Below, one piece after another: positions 37,357-45,176 of a stretch of 64,000 nucleotides of DNA. The notes below the pieces were generated by a model that ran no database searches, was not told the origin of the DNA, and saw nothing but the letters and a program-made list of their open reading frames with translations. Within the stretch, counting starts at the first letter, position 1. Every line of letters starts with the position of its first letter. The translations under genes were made by a program, and so were the position numbers. Origin of the DNA: Yinghuangia seranimata (GTDB lineage Bacteria; Actinomycetota; Actinomycetes; Streptomycetales; Streptomycetaceae); the NCBI RefSeq assembly GCF_029953285.1, contig NZ_JASAOI010000022.1, positions 1 through 64,000 of the forward strand, given 5' to 3'.

Positions 37357-38110
37357 CACGCGCGCCGCGCGGCCGGCCGACCGGGTCTGCGTGGTCACCG
37401 GCGGCACCCGCGGCATCGGGCTGGCCACTGCCCGGGCGCTCGCCGAGACCGGCGCGACCGTCGTCCTGACCGGCCGCGACGAGGCGGCCGCGAAGGACGC
37501 GGCCGCGCGCGTCGCCGCCGAGTACGGCGTCCCGGTGTCCGGCCGCGCGCTGGAGGTCACCGACAGTACCGCCGTCCGCGCGCTGTTCGCCGACGTCGCG
37601 CGCGAACACGGCACGGTCGACTGCCTGGTGGCCAACGCCGGCGTGCTCGAGGACGCGCTCATCGGCATGATCCGCGACGACCTGGTCGACCGCATGCTCG
37701 GCACCAACGTCGCCGGAACGCTGGCCTGCCTCCAGGCCGCCGCGCGCGTGATGATGCGCAAGCGGCAGGGCGCGATCGTGCTGCTTGCGTCGATCGTCGG
37801 TGAACGCGGCAACGCCGGCCAGGCCGCGTACGCCGCGTCCAAGGGTGCGGTCAGCGCGCTCACCAAGTCGGCCGCCAAGGAACTGGGCCGGTACGGCATC
37901 CGCGTCAACGCCGTCGCCCCCGGCGTCATCCGCACCGACATGATCGCCCACCTGCCCGACGACCTGGTCGCCGCGCGCACCGCCGACACCCCGCTCGGCC
38001 GGGTCGGCACCGCCGACGACGTGGCCCGCGCGATCCGCTTCCTGTGCGGCCCCGACGCCGCGTTCGTGACGGGGCAGATCCTCGGCGTCGACGGAGGCCT
38101 GGTCCTGTGA
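37349..38110 (+). CDS. 3-oxoacyl-ACP reductase (FabG-like SDR)
   Basis: Predicted to reduce a 3-oxoacyl chain bound to the neighbouring ACP using NADPH. The 253-residue protein has TGGTRGIG (residues 17-24), the NAG motif (VANAGV), catalytic Ser (LLASIVGERG), and Y161/K165 (AAYAASKGA). The C-terminus (GQILGVDGGLVL) is FabG-like. It overlaps ACP by 8 nt and the next gene by 4 nt, so these three are translated together. A sugar-modifying SDR role is possible but less likely next to ACP. Confidence 0.88.
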   Translation: MSDTRAARPADRVCVVTGGTRGIGLATARALAETGATVVLTGRDEAAAKDAAARVAAEYGVPVSGRALEVTDSTAVRALFADVAREHGTVDCLVANAGVLEDALIGMIRDDLVDRMLGTNVAGTLACLQAAARVMMRKRQGAIVLLASIVGERGNAGQAAYAASKGAVSALTKSAAKELGRYGIRVNAVAPGVIRTDMIAHLPDDLVAARTADTPLGRVGTADDVARAIRFLCGPDAAFVTGQILGVDGGLVL

Positions 38111-39594
38111 CGAACGCGTCCGACCCCGCACCGTCGAGCGGCGGGCCGAAGGGGGACACCGCGGGCCCGCTCGCCGACGAGCTCGTCCACCCCGGCGCCG
38201 TGCTCCTCGACGCCGCCTCCGGCACCCGGCTGACCGGGTCCGAACTGCGCGGCCGCGTCGCGGAGTCCGCCGAGTGCTACACCCGCCTCGCGCCCGGCAT
38301 CGTGTTCGCGCTCACCTCGCCCGACCTGCCGGGCGTGCTGCGCTACCTCGGCGCGCTGGCCGCCGCCCGCCCGGTGCTGCTGCTCGACCCCGCGCTGGAC
38401 CGCACCGCGCTGGAGACCCTCGCGCACCGCTTCCGCCCGGCCGCGATCGTCGGCGCCGACGGCCCCGCCCCACTCGGCTACCGCGCGTTGGACTCGGCCG
38501 GCTGGGTCCGCATCGACCCGGACGCCGCCGAACCGCACCCCGACCTGGCGGTGCTGCTCACCACCAGCGGCTCCACCGGCAACCCCAAGCTCGTGCGGCT
38601 GTCGCGCACCGCCGTCCTCGCCAACGCCCGCTCCATCGCGCTCGCGCTGGGCCTCGGCCCCGGCGAGGTGGCCCCGACCAGCCTGCCGCTGCACTACAGC
38701 TACGGCCTGTCGGTGCTCAACAGCCACCTCGTGGTCGGCGCCACCGTGCTCATCGAGTCGAACGGCGTGCTGGCCCGGCAGTTCTGGCGGTCGGTCGACG
38801 AGCACCGCGCGACCAGCTTCGCCGGCGTCCCCTACCACTACGAGATGCTGCGCCGCATCGGCTTCGACCCGGCCGGGCACCCCGCGCTGCGCACCCTCAC
38901 GCAGGCCGGCGGCCGGCTGCGCACCTCCCTGGTCCGGGACTTCGCGGACCGCATGGAGAAGGTCGGCGGGCGGCTCGTCGTCATGTACGGGCAGACCGAG
39001 GCCACCGCGCGCATGGCCGTGCTGCCGCCCGAGCGCCTCGCCGACAAGCTCGGCACCGCCGGACGGGCCATCCCCGGCGGCGCGTTCGCCATCCGGCCGC
39101 TCGACACGGCCGCGCCCGGGCGCAACGGCGTGGGCCACCCTGTCGCCGAGGCGGCAGGGGAGGCCGTCGGCGAGGTCGTGTACTCCGGCCCCAACGTGAT
39201 GATGGGCTACGCCGAGTCCGAGGCCGAGCTCATGCGCGGCGACGACCTCGGCGGCGTACTGGCCACCGGCGACCTCGGCCGGCTCGACGACGAGGGCTTC
39301 CTCACCGTCACCGGCCGGCTCAAGCGCATCGGCAAGGTCTTCGGCACCCGGGTCAGCCTCGACGACCTGGAGGACCTGCTGCGCGGGCACGCCGCCGCGG
39401 CCGCGGTCCCCGGCGACGACCGCATCGTGGTGTGGCTGGAGGGCGCCGACAGCGAACTGTGCCGCGCCGCCGGGCGCACCCTCGCCGAACGGCTGCGCGT
39501 GCACGCGTCGGGCTTCGACGTGCGCACCGTGCCGACACTGCCGCTGCTGGCCAGCGGCAAGATCGACTACCGCGCGCTGGAGGCCGGCGTATGA
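38107..39594 (+). CDS. AMP-forming acyl ligase (acyl-CoA/acyl-ACP synthetase)
   Basis: Activates a carboxylic acid as acyl-AMP and probably loads it on the cluster's ACP or CoA. The 495-residue protein has the P-loop TTSGSTGNPKL (about residues 151-161), YGQTEATARM, ATGDLGRLDDEG, and the hinge/catalytic Lys (LASGKIDYRAL, near 487). The N-terminus is short and lacks a typical fatty-acyl specificity segment. It starts 4 nt inside the ketoreductase gene (GTGA) and ends 4 nt inside the LuxE-type gene (ATGA). Confidence 0.88.
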   Translation: MTNASDPAPSSGGPKGDTAGPLADELVHPGAVLLDAASGTRLTGSELRGRVAESAECYTRLAPGIVFALTSPDLPGVLRYLGALAAARPVLLLDPALDRTALETLAHRFRPAAIVGADGPAPLGYRALDSAGWVRIDPDAAEPHPDLAVLLTTSGSTGNPKLVRLSRTAVLANARSIALALGLGPGEVAPTSLPLHYSYGLSVLNSHLVVGATVLIESNGVLARQFWRSVDEHRATSFAGVPYHYEMLRRIGFDPAGHPALRTLTQAGGRLRTSLVRDFADRMEKVGGRLVVMYGQTEATARMAVLPPERLADKLGTAGRAIPGGAFAIRPLDTAAPGRNGVGHPVAEAAGEAVGEVVYSGPNVMMGYAESEAELMRGDDLGGVLATGDLGRLDDEGFLTVTGRLKRIGKVFGTRVSLDDLEDLLRGHAAAAAVPGDDRIVVWLEGADSELCRAAGRTLAERLRVHASGFDVRTVPTLPLLASGKIDYRALEAGV

Positions 39595-40694
39595 CCATCG
39601 CGGCGGACCCCGGAGCGAGCGCCGTGCGGGACTTCGTGTTCGCCCGCACGCAGGACGACCGCGAGCGGCACCTGCTGCCCGAGCTGCGCCGGCTGACCGA
39701 GCACCACCGGGCCAACTGCGCGCCGTACGACCGCGTGCTGCGCGCGCTCGGCGTGCCGGCCGGCGACCCTGGCGCGCGCATCGCCGACCTGCCGTGGCTG
39801 CCGGTCCGGCTGTTCAAGCACCACGACCTGGCCAGCGTGCCCGCCGACGCGGTGTTCAAGACGCTGACCTCGTCCGGCACCACCGGCGCCGAGGTGTCCC
39901 GCATCCACCTCGACCGGCAGGCCGCCGCCGACCAGACCCGCGCGCTCAGCCGCACGCTCCAGGCGGTGCTCGGCGGGCGGCGGCTGCCGATGCTGATGGT
40001 GGACACGCCGTCCGTCGTGAAGGACCGCCGCTCGTTCTCGGCGCGCGGCGCCGGCGTGCTCGGCATGGCCGGCTTCGGCCGCGACCACACCTACGTGCTG
40101 GACGCCGACGGCCGGCCCGACCCCGACGCGGTCGCCCGCTTCCTCACCGCGCACGGGAACGCGCCGTTCCTGGTGTTCGGCTTCACCTTCATGGTGTGGC
40201 AGTACCTGTACGAGGTGGCCGCCCGGCACCGCTTCGACCTGTCGCAGGGCATCCTCGTGCACTCCGGCGGCTGGAAGAAGCTCGCCGACCGCGCCGTCGA
40301 CAACGCGACGTTCCGCGCGCGGTTCGCCGCCGACACCGGCCTCACCCGCATCCACAACTACTACGGCATGGTCGAGCAGATCGGCACCGTGTTCGTCGAA
40401 GGCCCCGACGGCGACGCGCTGTACTGCCCCGACTTCGCCGACGTCGTGGTCCGCGACCCGGTGACGTGGGCCGAGCAGCCGGTCGGCGTCCCCGGCGTGA
40501 TCGAGGTGGTCAGCGCGCTGCCGCGGTCGTACCCCGGGCACGTCCTGCTCACCGAGGACCTCGGCGTCGTCCACGGCGTCGACGACGGCCACTGGCCCGG
40601 CAAGCGGTTCTCCGTGCTCGGCCGACTGCCCCGCGCGGAGGCCCGCGGCTGCAGCGACACCTACGCAGAATCCCAGGGAGACAAGCCCGCATGA
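39591..40694 (+). CDS. LuxE-type acyl-protein synthetase
   Basis: LuxE activates a fatty acid with ATP, forms an acyl-enzyme thioester and passes it to LuxC for reduction. The 367-residue protein has the adenylation motif TSSGTTG (about residues 93-99). HSGGWKKL and YYGMVEQIGTVF are typical of the LuxE family, and RGCSDTY near the end contains C354, placed like the LuxE acyl-accepting Cys. It overlaps the LuxC-type gene by 4 nt. No luciferase genes (luxAB) are nearby, so the aldehyde is not for light. Confidence 0.88.
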   Translation: MTIAADPGASAVRDFVFARTQDDRERHLLPELRRLTEHHRANCAPYDRVLRALGVPAGDPGARIADLPWLPVRLFKHHDLASVPADAVFKTLTSSGTTGAEVSRIHLDRQAAADQTRALSRTLQAVLGGRRLPMLMVDTPSVVKDRRSFSARGAGVLGMAGFGRDHTYVLDADGRPDPDAVARFLTAHGNAPFLVFGFTFMVWQYLYEVAARHRFDLSQGILVHSGGWKKLADRAVDNATFRARFAADTGLTRIHNYYGMVEQIGTVFVEGPDGDALYCPDFADVVVRDPVTWAEQPVGVPGVIEVVSALPRSYPGHVLLTEDLGVVHGVDDGHWPGKRFSVLGRLPRAEARGCSDTYAESQGDKPA

Positions 40695-41953
40695 TGATCC
40701 GTCAGCGCTGTCCCGCGGGACCCGACCGGGAACTCGACGGACTGCTCGACGAGCTGGCCGCCGACGTGCCCGGCGGGCCGCTGGCGGTCGGCGACCCGCG
40801 GATCGCCGACTTCCTCGTCGGCTTCGGCCGCACCCTGCTGGAGCCCGCGCTCGTCCGGCGGCACCCCGAACTCGCGCCGCTCGGCTTCTTCCTGCGCCGC
40901 GCCGAACTGGACGCGCAGCTCGCCCGCATCGCCGAGCCCGACGTCGCGGGCGCCCGCCTGATGCGCTTCCCGCGCGGCCTGGTCTTCCACATCCCGCCAG
41001 CCAACGTCGACACGATCTTCGTGTACGCGTGGGCGCTCGCCGCGCTCACCGGCAACCGCAACGTGGTCCGCGTCTCGCCGCGTTCGGGCGCGGCCGCGGA
41101 GCTCGTCCTGGACCGCCTCGGGGCCGCGCTCGCCGACGCGCACCCGGCGGTCGCCGCGACCCAGAAGATGATCACCTACGACCGCGACGACCGGGCCACC
41201 GCCGCCCTGTCGGCGCGCTGCGACCTGCGCGTGGTGTGGGGCGGCGACCACTCGGTCGACGCCGTCCGGCGCGCGCCCCTCGCCCCCGCCGCGCGCGACC
41301 TCACGTTCCCCGACCGCGCCTCGTACGCCGTCGTCTCCGCGGAGGGCTGGCTGCGCGCCGCACCCGACGAGCGCGACCGCGCCGTCGCCGACCTCTACAA
41401 CGACAGCTACTGGTTCGACCAGGCCGCGTGCGCCTCGCCGCGCGCGCTCTACGTGGTCGGCACCGACGCGGACGCCGCCGAGACGCGCGCCGACCTGTTC
41501 GCCCGCCTCGAGGCGCTGCTCGCCGCGCGCGGCGAACCCCTCGACCCCGCGATGGCCGTACACAAGCGCGTCGCCGCCTATGGAGAGGCCGCCGTCGGCC
41601 GCGCCGCCCGGCTCGACTTCCGGGCCGGCGACACGCTCGCCGTCCTCGACCTCGCCGATCCGCTCGACACACCGCGCGGCTGGCTCGGCGCGGGGGCGTT
41701 CCCCGCGGCGACGCTCGCGAGCCTCGCCGACCTCGCGCCCATGCTCGGCCGCCGCGACCAGACGCTCACCCACTTCGGCTTCGCCGCCGACGAGCTCGCC
41801 GCGTTCGCGACCGCCGTGGCCGGGCGCGGTATCGACCGCATCGTGCCGTTCGGATCCGCGCTGTCCTTCGCCCCCGTCTGGGACGGCTACGACCTGCCGC
41901 GCGAGTTCACCCGGCTGACGACCGTCGGGCGTCCCGCCCAGGCCCGTCGGTGA
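40691..41953 (+). CDS. LuxC-type acyl reductase
   Basis: LuxC reduces an acyl thioester to an aldehyde with NADPH. The 420-residue protein has the LuxC substrate/cofactor region FHIPPANVDTIFVYAW (about residues 98-113), GNRNVVRVSPRSG, and the nucleophile C247 in WFDQAACASPRAL. The pairing with LuxE by a 4-nt overlap (ATGA at 40691) mirrors luxC/luxE function. The aldehyde product is probably used by another cluster enzyme, but which one is not clear. Confidence 0.88.
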   Translation: MMIRQRCPAGPDRELDGLLDELAADVPGGPLAVGDPRIADFLVGFGRTLLEPALVRRHPELAPLGFFLRRAELDAQLARIAEPDVAGARLMRFPRGLVFHIPPANVDTIFVYAWALAALTGNRNVVRVSPRSGAAAELVLDRLGAALADAHPAVAATQKMITYDRDDRATAALSARCDLRVVWGGDHSVDAVRRAPLAPAARDLTFPDRASYAVVSAEGWLRAAPDERDRAVADLYNDSYWFDQAACASPRALYVVGTDADAAETRADLFARLEALLAARGEPLDPAMAVHKRVAAYGEAAVGRAARLDFRAGDTLAVLDLADPLDTPRGWLGAGAFPAATLASLADLAPMLGRRDQTLTHFGFAADELAAFATAVAGRGIDRIVPFGSALSFAPVWDGYDLPREFTRLTTVGRPAQARR

Positions 41954-43077
41954 GCGGCTCAGCGGCCGGGCAGGCCGCGCCGGACGAGGCCCGTCCCGGA
42001 ACCGACGCGGCCGACCTCGGGGTCGACCTCGGGGCCGACGTCGGCGGGACTCCCCGGGCGGACCGGGCCCGCGACGGTGCCGCCGGTCCCGTGCCCGAGC
42101 CCACTCCCGCGCCGTCCCGTTCCAAGGCCTGGCTCGGCCGGGTCGGCAAACTGGTGGCGTTGCTGCGGCCGCTGCTGCTCGTGCTGGCGGTCGGCGGCAT
42201 CGCGTACATCGTCCTGCGGCACTGGAGCGACGTTGCCGCGACTCTGCGCGAACTGCCCTGGTACGCCGTGGCGGTCAGCGGCGCGGTGCTGCTCGTCGGC
42301 ATGGCCGTGGGCGTGCTGGCGTGGCAGGTCCTCGTCGACAGCATGGGACGGCCGGTCGGCTTCCGCACCGGCGCGCAGATCCAGCTGGTCAGCCAGCTCG
42401 GCAAGTACGTGCCGGGCTCGGTGTGGAGCTACGTGCTCCAGCTCGAACTCGGCCGCAAGGCGCAGGTCTCCCGCGCCCGCCTGTTCACGGCGACCATCCT
42501 GCACGTCATCATCTCGATCGTCGTGTCGATGCTGCTCGGCATCCTCGCGCTGCCCGTCCTCCTCGACGACGCACCCGGCGTGGCCTGGGTGTTCGTCCTG
42601 CTCCCCGTCGGGTTCGTCGCCCTCAGCCCCGCCGTGCTGGCGCGGGCCGGGGAACTCGTGCTGCGGCTGCTGCGCAGGCCGCCCGTCAAACTGCGCCTCA
42701 CCTGGGGCGTCGTCGGCCGCGTGGCGGGGCTGTCGGGGCTCGGGTACAGCCTGTTCGGCCTGCACCTGTGGATCCTCGCGCGCGCCGTCGCGCCCGCGCA
42801 CCTCGGCCAACTCCTGCTGTGCGTCGGCGCGATCGCGGTCGGCCTCACCGCGGGCGTGTTCGCGTTCGTGCTCCCGTCGGGCGCGGGGGTCCGCGAGATC
42901 GTCATCGTCGCCTCCCTGGCCACCACGATGCCGCGCGGCCAGGCGGTCGCGCTCGCGCTGGTCTCCCGCATCCTGTTCACCGTCGCCGACCTGGTGAGCG
43001 CCGCCGTCGCCGCGCTGCTCGCCCGGGGCGTGCTCAACACCGCCAAGGCGGTGCCCGAGGCGCGGGAGCCCGCATGA
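41950..43077 (+). CDS. Flippase-like membrane protein (lysylphosphatidylglycerol synthase TM family)
   Basis: A polytopic membrane protein (375 aa) with a long hydrophilic, acidic N-terminus (about 60 residues) and about eight hydrophobic segments. The region QLGKYVPGSVWSYVLQLELGRKAQVSRARLF matches the MprF/UPF0104-type flippase family, with the conserved GKY-PG motif. It may move the lipid-linked product across the membrane. The GTG start overlaps LuxC by 4 nt and the stop overlaps the next gene by 4 nt. Confidence 0.78.
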   Translation: MSGSAAGQAAPDEARPGTDAADLGVDLGADVGGTPRADRARDGAAGPVPEPTPAPSRSKAWLGRVGKLVALLRPLLLVLAVGGIAYIVLRHWSDVAATLRELPWYAVAVSGAVLLVGMAVGVLAWQVLVDSMGRPVGFRTGAQIQLVSQLGKYVPGSVWSYVLQLELGRKAQVSRARLFTATILHVIISIVVSMLLGILALPVLLDDAPGVAWVFVLLPVGFVALSPAVLARAGELVLRLLRRPPVKLRLTWGVVGRVAGLSGLGYSLFGLHLWILARAVAPAHLGQLLLCVGAIAVGLTAGVFAFVLPSGAGVREIVIVASLATTMPRGQAVALALVSRILFTVADLVSAAVAALLARGVLNTAKAVPEAREPA

Positions 43078-45152
43078 TGCTCCACCGGCTGTCCGGCGTC
43101 CGCGCCCTGACCGCCCGCGTCCGGCGGTTCACGGAGCGGCGCGGCGGATGGCCGCGGTGGGCCGCGCTGCTGGCGCTCGCCTGGGCCCTGCCGTTCGGCG
43201 CGCACGCCGTCGGCGCCGACCCGCTGTCGCTCCTGGTCGTCTACCTCGGCACCGCGTCGCTGCTGCGGGCCGGCGGCGCGCTGCTCGACCGCCTGGTGTT
43301 CGCGGCCGTCCTGCTGTGCGGCGCGGCGATCGCGGCGGGGCTGGTGTTCTCCGTCTGGCCGTGGGGGCTGGCGCCCGCGCCGATCGCCGCGTGCGGCACG
43401 ACCGCGCTGGTCGCGGTCGCGTTCGCCACCGGCCGGCGCCCGTCGCTTCCACTCCGCGTTCGCTGGCCGGACGCGGTCGCGGCGGCCTCGGGCCTCGCCG
43501 CCGCGGCCACGCTGTGGTGGCCCACGCACGGGCTGGGCTTCCGCAAGTCGCTGCCGTACATGCTCGCCGTCGGACAAGGCGACCGCATGCGGCACTTCAT
43601 GCTGTTCGACGCGATCCAGCAGGTCGGCGGGTACGGCTTCCTGCACGTCGGCCAGGCCCGCACCATCGCCCTGCCCGGCATGGAGAGCAACTACCCCAGC
43701 GGCATGCACTTCCTGTACGCCCTGGGCGACTTCTTCGCACGCTCCACCACGGACACCGGCCCGTCGACCGCGCAGTTCCACCACTACTACCTGTTCGCGA
43801 TCGCCGGATACGCGTTCTTCGTGCTGTGCACCGTGTGGGCGTGCCGCTGGGTCGCCGGCCCCATCGTGAACGAGCGCCTGCGCACCCTCGCGTGCGTGGG
43901 CGTCGGCGCGTACCTGTGCACCGGCGCGCTCATGGCGCAGTTCTGGAACGAGTCGGACGCCGAGATCCTCGGCCTGGCCTTCTTCGCCGTCCTCGTGGCC
44001 GTCATCGCCAGGCCGCCGCTGCCGGCCGGCGACCACGCGCTGCTGGTCGGGGCGCTGGTGGTCGCCCTGGTGTCCGTCTACTCGCTGTTCGCGGTGCCCG
44101 CTGCGCTGTGCATCGCGGTCGGCGCGTACGGCTACCGCACACGGCTGCGCCGCCACCTGCGCGGCTACCTCGGCGTCGGGCTCGCCGCGCTGCCGTTCGT
44201 TCTGGTGCCCGTGGTCGTACCGCGCCTCATCGGCACCCTCGACGTCGGCAACCACCTGCTGCTGCCCGGCCCGATCGTGCGCATGCAGCGGCGCTTCCTC
44301 GTCGCGCTCGGCATCGCCGCGGTCATCGGGCTGTCCTGGCGCCGCACGCGGCGCTCGACGGCGTACCGCGTCATGTTCGGGCAGCTGGTCGCCGCGACCG
44401 CCGCGCTGGCGGTGTTCTGGGCGTACCAGATCGTGTCCGTGGGCCGCACCCTCTACTACTTCGAAAAGGCCCTGCACGCCTGGGCGGTGCTGTGCCTCGT
44501 CGGTATCGCGCCGGTCATGCTGCGGCTGCGCCGCGACCCCGTGCCGGACCCCCGCCGCACGCGTCGCGGCCGGCGCGCGGTCGTCGCGGCCGGGACGGCG
44601 CTCGCGGCCGTGGCCTTCGTCGGCGCCGTGCACTGGGGGAAACCCGAGTACAGCGGCGAGCGGCCCGGCCCCGACATGAACTGGGGGACGGTGTGGGCGT
44701 CCCGGAGCATCACCTACCCGTACCCGCTGACCATGCGCAGCATGGACGTCCTCAACTTCGCCGGCTACACGGGCGACGGCGTGCCCACCATCTCGCTGCT
44801 TTCCGACGACCCGTGGCGCAACGTCGACGCGTCCAACCTGCTCGCGATGCTCAACCACCAGTACGGGACGCTGCAGAAGACGCTCGGCAAGCTCGCCGCC
44901 GTGACCGACCTCGCGCCCGGCACCGCCAAGCGGCCCGCGCCCACCGGCGCCGCGGAGCCCGAGGGCCCGCTGTCGGAACGCGCCGTCGCGAGCCTGCGCC
45001 GCGTGCACAACCTGCTCGCGGGGAGCCCGGTACCGCTCCGGGTCGTCGTGTGGGACCCGTCCGTGGAACGGGAGTTGCGCGCCTTCGCCGCGAAACGCCC
45101 CGAACTGGGCGTCACCGTCGTCCGCGTCGACCGGCTCGGCAAGCCGATCTGA
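43074..45152 (+). CDS. Large multi-span membrane protein, glycosyltransferase-like (copy A)
   Basis: Unknown function. The 692-residue protein has about 12 hydrophobic segments over residues 30-500 and a C-terminal soluble part of about 170 residues. The layout is that of GT-C glycosyltransferases, but I do not see a decisive catalytic motif. Shared with the next protein are GDRMRHFMLFDAIQ, PGMESNYPSGMHFLYAL, HLLLPGPIV, and MLNHQYGTLQKTL. This shows they are paralogues. The acidic GD in the first large loop could be catalytic. It overlaps the flippase gene by 4 nt. Confidence 0.78.
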   Translation: MMLHRLSGVRALTARVRRFTERRGGWPRWAALLALAWALPFGAHAVGADPLSLLVVYLGTASLLRAGGALLDRLVFAAVLLCGAAIAAGLVFSVWPWGLAPAPIAACGTTALVAVAFATGRRPSLPLRVRWPDAVAAASGLAAAATLWWPTHGLGFRKSLPYMLAVGQGDRMRHFMLFDAIQQVGGYGFLHVGQARTIALPGMESNYPSGMHFLYALGDFFARSTTDTGPSTAQFHHYYLFAIAGYAFFVLCTVWACRWVAGPIVNERLRTLACVGVGAYLCTGALMAQFWNESDAEILGLAFFAVLVAVIARPPLPAGDHALLVGALVVALVSVYSLFAVPAALCIAVGAYGYRTRLRRHLRGYLGVGLAALPFVLVPVVVPRLIGTLDVGNHLLLPGPIVRMQRRFLVALGIAAVIGLSWRRTRRSTAYRVMFGQLVAATAALAVFWAYQIVSVGRTLYYFEKALHAWAVLCLVGIAPVMLRLRRDPVPDPRRTRRGRRAVVAAGTALAAVAFVGAVHWGKPEYSGERPGPDMNWGTVWASRSITYPYPLTMRSMDVLNFAGYTGDGVPTISLLSDDPWRNVDASNLLAMLNHQYGTLQKTLGKLAAVTDLAPGTAKRPAPTGAAEPEGPLSERAVASLRRVHNLLAGSPVPLRVVVWDPSVERELRAFAAKRPELGVTVVRVDRLGKPI

Positions 45153-45176
45153 CGGCGGCTCTTGGGAGGGGAACAG

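Noticed and set aside
39591-41953. A bioluminescence (lux) operon
   Set aside because: Only LuxC- and LuxE-type genes are present; no luxA, luxB or luxD, and the surrounding genes point to glycan chemistry.
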